64,000 bases of DNA. Source: Microbacterium flavescens (GTDB taxonomy: Bacteria; Actinomycetota; Actinomycetes; Actinomycetales; Microbacteriaceae). This document shows, one piece after another, positions 44,703-53,090 of the stretch (its first letter is position 1; the number at the start of each line of letters is the position of its first letter). Location: the NCBI RefSeq assembly GCF_018588945.1, contig NZ_JAFIWA010000003.1, forward strand, positions 1-64,000. Reading direction: 5' to 3'. A program made the translations under genes and the position numbers. The notes beneath the pieces are model-generated. The model worked only from the letters and a program-made list of their open reading frames with translations. It was not told where the DNA came from and did no database searches.

Positions 44703-45925
44703 AGGGCATGATCAACCTCGATCTGGACGCCATGCTGGCCCGCGCCGCACGCCACCGCGCGTCGGACGTGCACATCACCGCCGAGCATCCACCGCTCATG
44801 CGCGTCGACGGCGACCTCGTGCCCATCCCCGGCTACCCCGACCCGCTGCCCGAGTCGTGGGTCGAGCATGCCGCGCTGACCTTCATGTCGCCGCTGCAGC
44901 GACAGGAGTTCGAAGAGCGCTACGAGGTCGACCTCGCGCTCGCGAGCCCCGGCATCGGCCGCTTCCGCATCAACGTGTTCCGCCAGCTCGGGTCGATCGC
45001 GATCGCGCTGCGATTCATCCCCGACCGCGTGTACACGCTGGAAGAGCTCGGCGCGCCGGCGATCGCGCGCGAACTGGCGCTGAAGCCGCGCGGACTGGTG
45101 CTGCTGACCGGACCGACGGGCTCTGGCAAGTCGACCACGCTCACCGCGATGATCGACATCGTCAACCAGCTGATCCCGGCGCACATCATCACGATCGAGG
45201 ACCCGATCGAGTTCCACCACGAGAGCAAGCGGGCGCTGATCCACCAGCGCGAGGTCGGCAGCGACACGGCATCGTTCTCGGAGGCGCTGCGGCGCGTGCT
45301 GCGTCAGGACCCCGACGTGATCCTCATCGGCGAGCTGCGTGACCCCGAGTCGATCCGCACGGCGCTGTCGGCAGCCGAGACCGGCCACCTCGTGCTCTCG
45401 ACGCTGCACACACAGGGCGCGGCGAAGAGCGTCAACCGCATCGTCGACGTCTTCCCGCCGGATCAGCAGGCGCAGATCCGCACCCAGCTCGGCGACACCC
45501 TGCAGGGCGTGATCAGCCAGACGCTCATGCCGCTGTCGCAGACCGACGGCCGAACGATCGCCACCGAGGTGCTGATCAACACCCCCGCGGTCGCGAACAT
45601 GATCCGCGAGGGTCAGGTGGCGCAGCTCTACTCCGCGATGCAGGCCGGCGCGTCGGTCGGCATGCACACCCTCGACCAGGACCTGCGACGACTCGTCGAA
45701 GAGGGCGTCATCGCGCAGAACGTCGCGAAGTCGTTCGCGGTCGACCCGAAGAGCCTCGACGGTGCGCACGTGCGTCCGCGCGACCTCGACGCCGAGGCAT
45801 GGGCGCTGCACGCGGGGGAGTGGCACCAGCCCGATCCGCAGGCGGTCGCCTCGAACACCACGCCCGGCACCGGGCTCGGCATGGGGTCGCGCTTCGGCAC
45901 GGTCCCGAAGGAACAGGGGTTCTGA
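44699..45925 (+). CDS. pilT: Pilus retraction ATPase PilT (operon 1)
   Basis: This hexameric ATPase of about 408 residues powers pilus retraction. Its Walker A is GPTGSGKST (K144), the Asp box is ITIEDPIEFHHESKRALIHQ, Walker B is DVILIGELRDPESI, and the His box is LVLSTLHTQGAAKSVNRI. The N-terminal PilT PAS-like domain starts HRASDVHITAEHPPLM. The start is GTG 44699 or ATG 44708. A C-terminal Gly-rich tail (TTPGTGLGMGSRFGTVPKEQ) is absent from the operon 2 copy. It lacks the tetracysteine zinc site of PilB. Confidence 0.93.
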   Translation: MKGMINLDLDAMLARAARHRASDVHITAEHPPLMRVDGDLVPIPGYPDPLPESWVEHAALTFMSPLQRQEFEERYEVDLALASPGIGRFRINVFRQLGSIAIALRFIPDRVYTLEELGAPAIARELALKPRGLVLLTGPTGSGKSTTLTAMIDIVNQLIPAHIITIEDPIEFHHESKRALIHQREVGSDTASFSEALRRVLRQDPDVILIGELRDPESIRTALSAAETGHLVLSTLHTQGAAKSVNRIVDVFPPDQQAQIRTQLGDTLQGVISQTLMPLSQTDGRTIATEVLINTPAVANMIREGQVAQLYSAMQAGASVGMHTLDQDLRRLVEEGVIAQNVAKSFAVDPKSLDGAHVRPRDLDAEAWALHAGEWHQPDPQAVASNTTPGTGLGMGSRFGTVPKEQGF

Positions 45926-45926
45926 G

Positions 45927-47162
45927 ATGGCCGTCATGCAGGAGTTCCTCTACCGCGCGGTGGATCCCCGCGGTGGAGCCGTCGTCAAGGGCAGCGTCGA
46001 AGCCGCGAGCGAGACGGCCGTCACCGGAAAGCTGAAGGCGCAGGGACTCACACCGCTCGAGGTGACCCTCAAGTCGAAGACCGGCCTCAACCGCGAGCTC
46101 AAGATGCCCGGCGTCTCGAAGCAGGTGCCGGCCAAGGCGCTCGCGATCTTCGCGCGCCAGATGGCCGGGCTGCTGAACGCCGGCCTGCCGCTCATGCGGA
46201 CGCTCGCGATCCTCATCGATCAGACGGAGGACAAGCGGCTCCAGCCGGCGCTCGTCGCCGTGCAGGCGGATGTCGAGGGAGGGTCGTCGTTCTCAGGCGC
46301 CCTGTCGCGGCATCCGGATGTCTTCCCGCCGCTGCTGCTCAGCATCGTCAAGGTCGGCGAGACCGGCGGCTTCCTCGGCCAGGCGCTCGACTCCATCGCC
46401 GAGAACTACAAGCGCGAGGCCGAGCTGCAGAACAAGATCCGCGCCGCGACGACCTACCCGGTGATCGTCCTGATCATCGCCATGGTCGGCGTGCTGGCGA
46501 TGGTCACGTTCGTCGTACCGGTGTTCGAGAGCATGTTCGCCGGCCTCGGCAACGAGCTGCCCGTGCCCACGCAGATCCTGGTGAACCTCTCGCGCAACAT
46601 GTGGTGGGTGCTGCCGCTGCTCGCCGTCATCGTCATCGCCGTCTGGGCGTGGTGGTCGCGCAACAAGAACACCGAGCAGATGCGTCGCCTGGTGGATCCG
46701 CTCAAGCTCAAGCTGCCGATCTTCGGCAAGCTCGCCACCAAGATCGCGGTCGCCCGCTTCGCGCGCAATCTGTCGATGATGCTCGATGCGGGCGTGCCGA
46801 TCATCCAGGCGCTGGCGATCGTCGGCCAGGCATCCAACAACTGGAAAATCGAAGCCGCCGTGCGCGACATCCAGGAGTCGATCCGGCAGGGCAAGTCGTT
46901 CGCCGGCCCTCTGGCGAAGGCCGATGTCTTCCCGTCGATGGTGGCGCAGATGGTGTCGGTCGGAGAGGAGTCGGGCACCCTGTCGGAGATGCTGGCGAGC
47001 ATCGCCGACTTCTACGAGGACGAGGTCGAGACGGCCACGGCGCAGCTGTCGGCGACGATCGAGCCCGTGCTCATCGTGGTGCTGGGCATCGTGATCGGCG
47101 CCATGGTGATCTCGCTGTACCTGCCGATCTTCACGCTCTACCAGGACCTGAGCGCGCAGTAG
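45927..47162 (+). CDS. pilC: Pilus platform protein PilC (operon 1)
   Basis: This 411-residue inner-membrane protein has two tandem GspF/T2SSF domains. The first has FARQMAGLLNAGLPLMRTLA and PPLLLSIVKVGETGGFLG. The second has FARNLSMMLDAGVPIIQALA and VAQMVSVGEESGTLSEMLAS. Three transmembrane helices are visible. It links the ATPases to the pilus base. The gene follows pilT by 1 nt and is the last in the operon. Confidence 0.95.
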   Translation: MAVMQEFLYRAVDPRGGAVVKGSVEAASETAVTGKLKAQGLTPLEVTLKSKTGLNRELKMPGVSKQVPAKALAIFARQMAGLLNAGLPLMRTLAILIDQTEDKRLQPALVAVQADVEGGSSFSGALSRHPDVFPPLLLSIVKVGETGGFLGQALDSIAENYKREAELQNKIRAATTYPVIVLIIAMVGVLAMVTFVVPVFESMFAGLGNELPVPTQILVNLSRNMWWVLPLLAVIVIAVWAWWSRNKNTEQMRRLVDPLKLKLPIFGKLATKIAVARFARNLSMMLDAGVPIIQALAIVGQASNNWKIEAAVRDIQESIRQGKSFAGPLAKADVFPSMVAQMVSVGEESGTLSEMLASIADFYEDEVETATAQLSATIEPVLIVVLGIVIGAMVISLYLPIFTLYQDLSAQ

Positions 47163-47220
47163 CAGCAGCCCCAGACTCGGCGCCGAGATCCCCTCCCGCA
47201 CGGGCTCGGCGTCGAAACCA

Positions 47221-47259
47221 CCGCCCCTGGTGAGGGCCGAGAGGCCCCCGGGGGCGGTG
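47221..47259. terminator. Terminator between convergent pilC and pilB
   Basis: Arms ACCGCCCC (47221-47228) and GGGGCGGT (47252-47259) flank a loop that itself contains GGGCCGAGAGGCCC (47235-47248), a smaller hairpin. It lies between the converging 3' ends of pilC (47162) and pilB (47269). Confidence 0.6.
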
Positions 47260-47268
47260 TGCTGTCGG

Positions 47269-48936
47269 TCAGACCGAGACGCGCAGGACTTCCTCGATCG
47301 TCGTCAGGCCCTGGGCGACCTTCGACCAGCCGTCCTCGCGCAGCGAGATCATGCCCTGCTGGAGAGCGACTTGACGGATGTCGCTGCCCGTCGACCGCGT
47401 CACGACGAGCGACTCGATCTCATCGCTGAGGGCCATGACCTCGTGGAGGGCGACGCGCCCGCGATAGCCGGTGCTCGAGCATGCGGGGCAGCCCACCGCA
47501 CGGTAGAGCTGCGGCACGTCGCGCGGGTCGTGCGGGAAGCCGAGGGAGCTGAGCACCTCGGTCGGCTCGATCATCGGCTCGCGGCACTTCATGCAGAGCC
47601 GGCGCGCGAGGCGCTGGGCCACCACCGCCGACAGGGCGGTGGCGACGAGGAACGGCTCGCAGCCGATCTCGGTGAGTCGCGTGAGGGCGGACGGCGCGTC
47701 GTTGGTGTGCAGCGTCGACAGCACGAGGTGACCCGTGAGCGCCGCCTCGATCGAGATCGTCGCGGTCTCGTGGTCGCGGATCTCACCGACGAGCACGACG
47801 TCGGGGTCGCTGCGCAGGATCGACCGCAGGGCCGATGAGAACGTCAGGCCGGCGCGGTTGTTCACCTGCACCTGGTTGATGCCGGCGATGCGGTACTCGA
47901 CCGGGTCCTCGACCGTGATGACGTTGATCTTCGGGTTCGCCACCGCGCGCAGCGCCGTGTAGAGGGTGGTCGACTTGCCGGAACCGGTGGGGCCGGTCAC
48001 GAGGATCATGCCGTGGGGCTTCATGATCGCCTCGCGGAACCGGCGGTCGTTCACCCCCGAGAACAGCAGGTCGCGCATGGTCATCGTCTGCCCGGTGTTG
48101 TCGAGGATGCGCATGACGATCTTCTCGCCCCACACCGTCGGCAGGGTAGCCACGCGGAGGTCGACCGAACGACCCTCGTGGGTGACGGAGAGGCGGCCGT
48201 CCTGGGGCTTGCGCTTCTCGGCGATGTCGATCGCCGACATGATCTTGAGGCGCGAGATGATGCCGTCCTGGATGGTGCGATCGGCCTTCTGCATCTCGTG
48301 CAGCACCCCGTCGATGCGGAACCGGACGGTCAGCTGCTTCTCGCCGGGCTCGACGTGGATGTCGCTCGCCCGGTCGTTGATCGCCTGGGCGATGAGGAGG
48401 TTCACGAACCGGACGACCGGCGCGTCGTTGTCCTGCTCCTCGAGCGACTCGGTGAACGCCGCCTGGTTCGTCTCGGCGGACTCCTCGATGGTCATCGAGA
48501 GCTCGCTCAGCTCTTCGTCGGAGCGGAGGAACCGCTCGAACATCTGGGAGAGGGCGTCCTGCGCGACGACGACCGGCTCGACGAACAGATCCGTCACGCT
48601 CGCCACGTCGTCGAGGGCCACGATGTCGGTGGGATCGAGGATGCCCACGGTCAGCCGGTCGGCCGTCTTGTCGACGGGGATCAACTGGTACTTGCGGCAG
48701 ATGGCCCCGGGAACGAGGGCGACCACATTGGGGTCGAGCGGCATGTTCGCGAGATCGATGAAGCGATGGCCCGTCTGCAGCGCGATGGCCTCGGCGAGCT
48801 GGCTCTCGGTGACGAGCTTCGAGCTCACCAGCAGGTGCTGCAGCTCAGGCCCCTCGCCCACCTCGGCCATGGCCGCCGACATGTCTGCCGCGCGCACCGC
48901 ACCGGTGAGCACGAGCGTCTGCGCGAGTCCTCTCAT
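47269..48936 (-). CDS. pilB: Pilus extension ATPase PilB (single copy)
   Basis: This 555-residue GspE/PilB ATPase powers pilin polymerisation. An N-terminal MshEN/GspE_N domain covers residues 1-150. Walker A is GPTGSGKST at 315-323, the Asp box is VEDPVEY, Walker B is DVVLVGEIRD, and the His box is HLVLSTLHT. The zinc-binding tetracysteine typical of PilB/GspE, absent from PilT, is C447/C450 and C482/C485. It is the only pilB for two complete pilus operons and is transcribed opposite to both. The ribosome-binding site is AAAGGGG. Confidence 0.95.
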   Translation of the reverse strand: MRGLAQTLVLTGAVRAADMSAAMAEVGEGPELQHLLVSSKLVTESQLAEAIALQTGHRFIDLANMPLDPNVVALVPGAICRKYQLIPVDKTADRLTVGILDPTDIVALDDVASVTDLFVEPVVVAQDALSQMFERFLRSDEELSELSMTIEESAETNQAAFTESLEEQDNDAPVVRFVNLLIAQAINDRASDIHVEPGEKQLTVRFRIDGVLHEMQKADRTIQDGIISRLKIMSAIDIAEKRKPQDGRLSVTHEGRSVDLRVATLPTVWGEKIVMRILDNTGQTMTMRDLLFSGVNDRRFREAIMKPHGMILVTGPTGSGKSTTLYTALRAVANPKINVITVEDPVEYRIAGINQVQVNNRAGLTFSSALRSILRSDPDVVLVGEIRDHETATISIEAALTGHLVLSTLHTNDAPSALTRLTEIGCEPFLVATALSAVVAQRLARRLCMKCREPMIEPTEVLSSLGFPHDPRDVPQLYRAVGCPACSSTGYRGRVALHEVMALSDEIESLVVTRSTGSDIRQVALQQGMISLREDGWSKVAQGLTTIEEVLRVSV

Positions 48937-48993
48937 GGCGTTTCCCCTTTGTCCCCGCGCTCATCCTACGGCGGGAACGCCGCTGGACACCTA

Positions 48994-49015
48994 CCTCAGC
49001 AAACCCTCAGGAAAC
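48994..49015 (-). promoter_or_regulatory. 11-bp-spaced direct repeats upstream of pilB
   Basis: On the minus strand the segment reads GTTTCCTGAGG then GTTTGCTGAGG, two adjacent 11-bp units. They share TTNCTGAGG with the triple repeat before operon 1 (38335-38367). It lies 58-79 nt upstream of the pilB ATG and about 180 nt upstream of operon 2. Confidence 0.5.
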
Positions 49016-49197
49016 TGCTTGCCGAATCTTGGGCAAAACCGACTTCAACTCTGTATGAGAAGTCTTTAATGTTGTCGACGGGGATGGAGACATGCAGACG
49101 CATGGATCCTGAGTTTGCCTCTGAATCGACTGGCCGACTGGGCGAAAACGCGGTCTGATCAGGGATATTTTATCCACAGATCAAGAAAGCCACCGCT

Positions 49198-49596
49198 ATG
49201 CGCACTTTCATCAGCAACTACATCCAGTCCGAGAAGGCCCGTCGCGAGGAGAACGGCGAAGCCGGCTTCTCGCTCATCGAGCTCATCGTCGTCGTCGTGG
49301 TTCTCGGCATTCTCGCCGCCATTGCGATCCCGATCTTCCTGAACATCCAGGCCGAGGCGGAGACCAACGCCGTCAAGACCGCCGCCGCCAACGGCGCGAC
49401 GCAGGCCGCCTCGGCGATCGCGCAGGATGACACGATCGACACAGCGACCTTCTTCGGCAACCTTAACGAGGCCGACATCGTCGTGAGTTTCCAGTCGACG
49501 GATCGCACGCTCGACAACTTCTGCGTGCAGGCCGTGAAGGGCACTGGCGGCACGCCGCAGTACTCCGGACCCGGCTGCCCCGCCCCCACCCCGTAA
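49198..49596 (+). CDS. pilA: Type IV major pilin (operon 2)
   Basis: This 132-residue prepilin has a charged 23-residue leader with cleavage G23|F24, then FSLIELIVVVVVLGILAAIA with Glu at mature position 5. The body holds two cysteines (DNFCVQAVKGT and GPGCPAP) that can close the C-terminal D-loop, unlike the fused paralogue of operon 1. The start lies after a 260-nt intergenic region with AT-rich GATATTTTATCC. A strong hairpin lies just downstream. Confidence 0.93.
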   Translation: MRTFISNYIQSEKARREENGEAGFSLIELIVVVVVLGILAAIAIPIFLNIQAEAETNAVKTAAANGATQAASAIAQDDTIDTATFFGNLNEADIVVSFQSTDRTLDNFCVQAVKGTGGTPQYSGPGCPAPTP

Positions 49597-49608
49597 CCCC
49601 CTCAGACT

Positions 49609-49641
49609 CGCCGGGGCCGGTTTGCCTGGCCGGCCCCGGCG
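49609..49641 (+). terminator. Attenuator-like hairpin between pilA and pilV (operon 2)
   Basis: Arms 49609-49620 (CGCCGGGGCCGG) and 49630-49641 pair perfectly over 12 bp around TTTGCCTGG. A weak CTTTC follows. It would let pilA mRNA accumulate above the rest of the operon. The corresponding segment is missing in operon 1. Confidence 0.65.
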
Positions 49642-49665
49642 TACTTTCGTGCGAAGGGGGAGCCG

Positions 49666-50073
49666 ATGCGTGACTCCGAGGGCTTCAGCATCGTCGAGGT
49701 GATCATCGCGATGTTCCTGCTCATGGTTCTCGCGCTCGCGGTGCTGCCGCTCATCATCGGAGCGACGAACACGAGCGTGGTCAACCGCGACCTCGTCGCC
49801 GCGACCACCTTCGCAGGCGCCCAGCTCGCCCCGATCAAGGCCTCGTTCCCGAACGATCCGGCGACGCCGACCAGCTGCGCGGCTCTCCGGGGCCGCGCAG
49901 CCACCGACGTCGTCGACACCGCGGGAACCGGCCTGAAGGCGGACATCTCGGTGGGCGCCTGCCCGGCGACCTACCCGGGCATCGTGCTCGTGACGGTCGC
50001 CGTCGAGGACTCGGCGGCTCCCGGAGCCGCCCTCGTGCGGCTGCCGACCCGCGTCTCGGTGTCGGGCCCGTGA
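49666..50073 (+). CDS. pilV: PilV-like minor prepilin (operon 2)
   Basis: This 135-residue prepilin has a leader MRDSEG with cleavage G6|F7 and FSIVEVIIAMFLLMVLALAV with Glu at mature position 5. Two cysteines (TSCAALR and VGACPAT) lie in the body. AAGGGGG precedes the ATG. It corresponds to the C-terminal half of the pilA-pilV fusion in operon 1. The stop overlaps the pilW start by 4 nt. Confidence 0.88.
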   Translation: MRDSEGFSIVEVIIAMFLLMVLALAVLPLIIGATNTSVVNRDLVAATTFAGAQLAPIKASFPNDPATPTSCAALRGRAATDVVDTAGTGLKADISVGACPATYPGIVLVTVAVEDSAAPGAALVRLPTRVSVSGP

Positions 50074-50688
50074 ACGCCGACGACGACGGCGTGACCCTCG
50101 TCGAACTGATCATCTACATCGTCGTCACCTCTCTCTTCCTAGGACTGCTGGCCCTCATGTTCGTCAACGGACTCCGCGCTCAGGCGCAGACCACCGATCG
50201 CGATTCCGCGACCGGTCAGTCGAACGTGGTCAGCAACTCCATCCAGTCGTCGTTGCGCAATGCCACGGCCTTCACGATCACTTCGGCCAACCGTGCGCTG
50301 ATCGCGAAAGTCTCGACCCCGGGGGGGCGGTCGGGAGTGCCGGGCATGGGTCGTGACGACCGGTGGAGATGTGCGGTACCGGGTTGCGGCATCCGCCATC
50401 TCCACCTCCGACACGAGCGCGTGGACCGTGCTCGTGGACGGCGACGCGGCGAGCGGCGACGGTGCGCACCCGTCGCTGTCTCGCCGCGACGGCACCCATG
50501 CCGACGGCAGTCCGCGCTTCGTGCCGGTCGACGCCGACGGCGACGGGCTGACCGACGCGTTCTCGCGCAGCGGCCTGACCCTGTCGTACGGCCTGGACGT
50601 CACCCGCGGCGACGCGACCGTCTCGCTCTCGAACGGCGTCACCGCGCAGGCGTTCGTCGAGGGAACGGACACGCTCACATGCTGGTGA
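50070..50688 (+). pseudogene. pilW: PilW-like minor prepilin, frameshifted at a G7 tract (operon 2)
   Basis: The 5' part encodes MNADDDG|VTLVELIIYIVV, a normal prepilin with Glu at mature position 5. At 50321-50327 a run of seven G follows CCCC. Deleting one G restores GGGRECRAWVVTTGGDVRYR and the rest of the domain, ending at TGA 50688, parallel to the intact paralogue (QCQAF there, ECRAW here). As written, the frame instead runs without a stop through nonsense residues into the downstream gene, giving a 724-residue fusion. It may be a true frameshift, a phase-variable tract or a base-calling error in a homopolymer. Confidence 0.8.
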
Positions 50689-52244
50689 ACCCGTCCTCCC
50701 GCCACGGTGCCCTCGGCGACCGCGGGTCGTCGCTCGTCTCGGTGCTCGTCATCATGCTGGTGCTCAGCATCGGCGGACTCGCGCTGGCGGCGATCGTCAC
50801 GAACACCACGTCGATGCTCGCCGACAGCCGCAGCACGGCCCAGTCGCGCGCCGCAGCCGATGCCGGTCTCGCCGACGCCGTGACCGCGCTCCGCCGCGGC
50901 ACCCTCGCCTGCCCGAGCACGCTCAAGAACGTGAAAGTCGATACAGCGGATGCCTCGTCCCCGACGTACAGCTACAACGTCACGTGCGGCGCGGGCATCG
51001 CCACCATCACGGCGACCGGCACGGCGTCCAGCGGCATGACGACCACCCAGGCCATCTACCGGTACACGGAGACGCCCGCGGGCGCCGGCGACATGGTGTT
51101 CTTCGGCACCAGCGACGTCACCTTCACGGCCGAGGTGAAGACCGCGGCCTCCGGCCGTCTGCTCGACATCGTGGTGCCGCAGGCGGGCTTCGTGTGCCAG
51201 AACCTCATCCCCGCGAACATCACCCTCGGCGGTGACATCGACGGCAACGGCGGCTGCACCATCAAGGGGAACGTCCGCGCGACCGGAATCGTGAACATCT
51301 GCTGCGGAAGCGACACCTTCGAGGGAGACCTGTCGACCTCCGGCACCGGCAGCGGCGTGATCCGCGGCACGGTGCTCGGGAACGTGCACGCGAACGGCGC
51401 ACTCACCTTCGGCTGGGAGGGCAAGCGCGTCGGGAAGTCGGTGACGGCCAACGGCAACGTCTCGCTGGGCAACGTGCGCATCGACGGATCGCTGACGATG
51501 CCGTCCGCCAAGACGTACAAGCCTCAGGACGGCACCGTGGCGGGCGGTGTCTCCACGCCGCCGACGGTGCCCGGCCCCACCCCGCCGACCCTGCCGCCGT
51601 GGTTCGAGTACAAGTACAAGGCGTCCGACTGGCCGGGCTTCAGCGTCGTCACCCTCGTGAACTCCGGCACCGGGCCCGGCACGTGCTCGTACTTCAACAA
51701 CTCGCCCGGCACCGGATGGACGACTCTCGCCGCCTACACGGGCGCCACCGTCCTCGACGCGCGGGCCTGCACGACGCTCTCCGCCAACAACGGCTCGAAC
51801 CCGACTCTCTCGATCCGCACCAACCTGGTCATCCTGGCCAAGGGCATGAATCTCACCACCCTCACCATCAAGGCCGCCCCGGGGCTCTCGTCGAAGCCGA
51901 AAGTGTGGTTCGTGACCGAGGACCTCACGCCCGGCGACATCAAGCCGACGTGCGCATCGGGCTACGGCCCGATCTATATCAACGGCACGGTCACCGCGAC
52001 GAGCGTCACGGCGATGGCCTACACGCCGTGCAAGATCGACGTCGGCGGCGGCGCCGGCGGGATCGCGGATGCCTGGAACGGGGCGTTCTACGGCGGGGGC
52101 TGGAACTACGGCGGCGGCCTCACCTTCACCGCAGATCCCATCGGGCTTCCCGGCATGACGTCGGGCGGCTCCGGCGGCAGCGGGTCCGGCACGCTCGGCG
52201 CCCTCGTGTCCCAGCGCGACATCCCTCCGCAGGTGATCCCGTGA
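50679..52244 (+). CDS. PilX-like pilus-associated protein with beta-solenoid domain (operon 2)
   Basis: This 521-residue protein starts with DRGSSLVSVLVIMLVLSIGG (membrane helix of PilX/GspK type) and RAAADAGLADAVTALR. Short glycine/asparagine rungs follow (LGGDIDGNGGCTIKGNVRAT, EGDLSTSGTGSGVIRGTVLG, VHANGALTFGWEG) that suggest a beta-solenoid. A Pro-rich spacer precedes a C-terminal domain with several cysteines. It has the same layout as the protein at 39927-41504 but is clearly diverged, so the two pili may differ in binding. The stop overlaps pilD. Confidence 0.77.
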   Translation: MLVNPSSRHGALGDRGSSLVSVLVIMLVLSIGGLALAAIVTNTTSMLADSRSTAQSRAAADAGLADAVTALRRGTLACPSTLKNVKVDTADASSPTYSYNVTCGAGIATITATGTASSGMTTTQAIYRYTETPAGAGDMVFFGTSDVTFTAEVKTAASGRLLDIVVPQAGFVCQNLIPANITLGGDIDGNGGCTIKGNVRATGIVNICCGSDTFEGDLSTSGTGSGVIRGTVLGNVHANGALTFGWEGKRVGKSVTANGNVSLGNVRIDGSLTMPSAKTYKPQDGTVAGGVSTPPTVPGPTPPTLPPWFEYKYKASDWPGFSVVTLVNSGTGPGTCSYFNNSPGTGWTTLAAYTGATVLDARACTTLSANNGSNPTLSIRTNLVILAKGMNLTTLTIKAAPGLSSKPKVWFVTEDLTPGDIKPTCASGYGPIYINGTVTATSVTAMAYTPCKIDVGGGAGGIADAWNGAFYGGGWNYGGGLTFTADPIGLPGMTSGGSGGSGSGTLGALVSQRDIPPQVIP

Positions 52245-53062
52245 GCCCAGCCCTTCTCGCGTTCGTGCTCGTCTTCGCCGGTCTGCTGGGCCTCGTGATC
52301 GGGTCCTTCCTCAACGTCGTCATCTACCGCGTTCCCGCGGGCATCCCGCTCACCCGTGAGAGCCGCTGCCCGGCCTGCGATGCCGCGGTGCGACCGTGGC
52401 AGAACGTGCCGGTGGTGTCGTGGCTCGCGCTCCGCGGCCGGTGCGCGTCGTGCGGCGCGACGATCTCGCTGCGCTACCCGCTCGTCGAGCTCGCGACGGG
52501 GCTCGCATTCGCCGGTGTCGTGTGGCTCTTCCTCGCCCAGCCCGGCGTGCCGGTCGCGGCATCCGTCATCGTGACGATCGCGTACCTCTACTTCGCCGCG
52601 ATCACCATCGCGCTCGGGCTCATCGACATCGACACCCACCGCCTGCCGAACAGCATCGTGCTGCCGAGCTACGTCGTCGTCGCCGTGCTCTTCACACTTG
52701 CCTGCGTGCTCGGGGCGGACTGGTCGGCGCTGCTGCGCGCGGGGATCGGCGCAGCAGCGCTGTACCTCTTCTACTTCGTGCTGCGGGTGGTGCGACCGGG
52801 TGGCATGGGCGGCGGCGACGTCAAGCTCGCCGGCGTGGTCGGCGCCTACCTGGCCTGGCTCGGCTGGGGAGCACTGGCCGTCGGCGCCTTCGCGGCGTTC
52901 CTGGTCGGCGGCATCTTCGGTGTCGCACTCATCCTGATGCGGCGCGCCGGACGCAAGACCGCGATCCCGTTCGGGCCGTTCATGCTCGCGGGCGCATGGA
53001 TCGGAATCGTCGCCGGCGAGACGCTGGCCGGCTGGTACGTGGGACTGTTCGCGATCGCCTGA
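52241..53062 (+). CDS. pilD: Prepilin peptidase / N-methyltransferase (operon 2)
   Basis: This 273-residue paralogue of the operon 1 enzyme has cysteine pairs C43/C46 and C68/C71 (CPAC, CASC) and A24 aspartates in LIDIDTHRLPN and GGMGGGDVKLAGV. Note Asn replaces the Asp that follows LP in the first motif of the operon 1 copy; the catalytic Asp of the motif is retained. The GTG overlaps the upstream stop. Confidence 0.94.
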   Translation: MSPALLAFVLVFAGLLGLVIGSFLNVVIYRVPAGIPLTRESRCPACDAAVRPWQNVPVVSWLALRGRCASCGATISLRYPLVELATGLAFAGVVWLFLAQPGVPVAASVIVTIAYLYFAAITIALGLIDIDTHRLPNSIVLPSYVVVAVLFTLACVLGADWSALLRAGIGAAALYLFYFVLRVVRPGGMGGGDVKLAGVVGAYLAWLGWGALAVGAFAAFLVGGIFGVALILMRRAGRKTAIPFGPFMLAGAWIGIVAGETLAGWYVGLFAIA

Positions 53063-53090
53063 GCGATCGCACGTAAGAGAGGAGCGGGTC

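Noticed and set aside
49020..49197. A defined promoter for pilus operon 2
   Set aside because: TTGGGC (49029-49034) and TATGAG (49054-49059) are present but 19 nt apart, and no better pair is visible, so I did not call it as a feature.
50070..52244. A genuine 724-residue PilW-PilX fusion protein
   Set aside because: The middle part (after residue 85) has shuffled, arginine-rich sequence while the alternative frame matches the intact PilW paralogue, so a frameshift explains the data better. It is kept as a possible phase-variant product in the findings.
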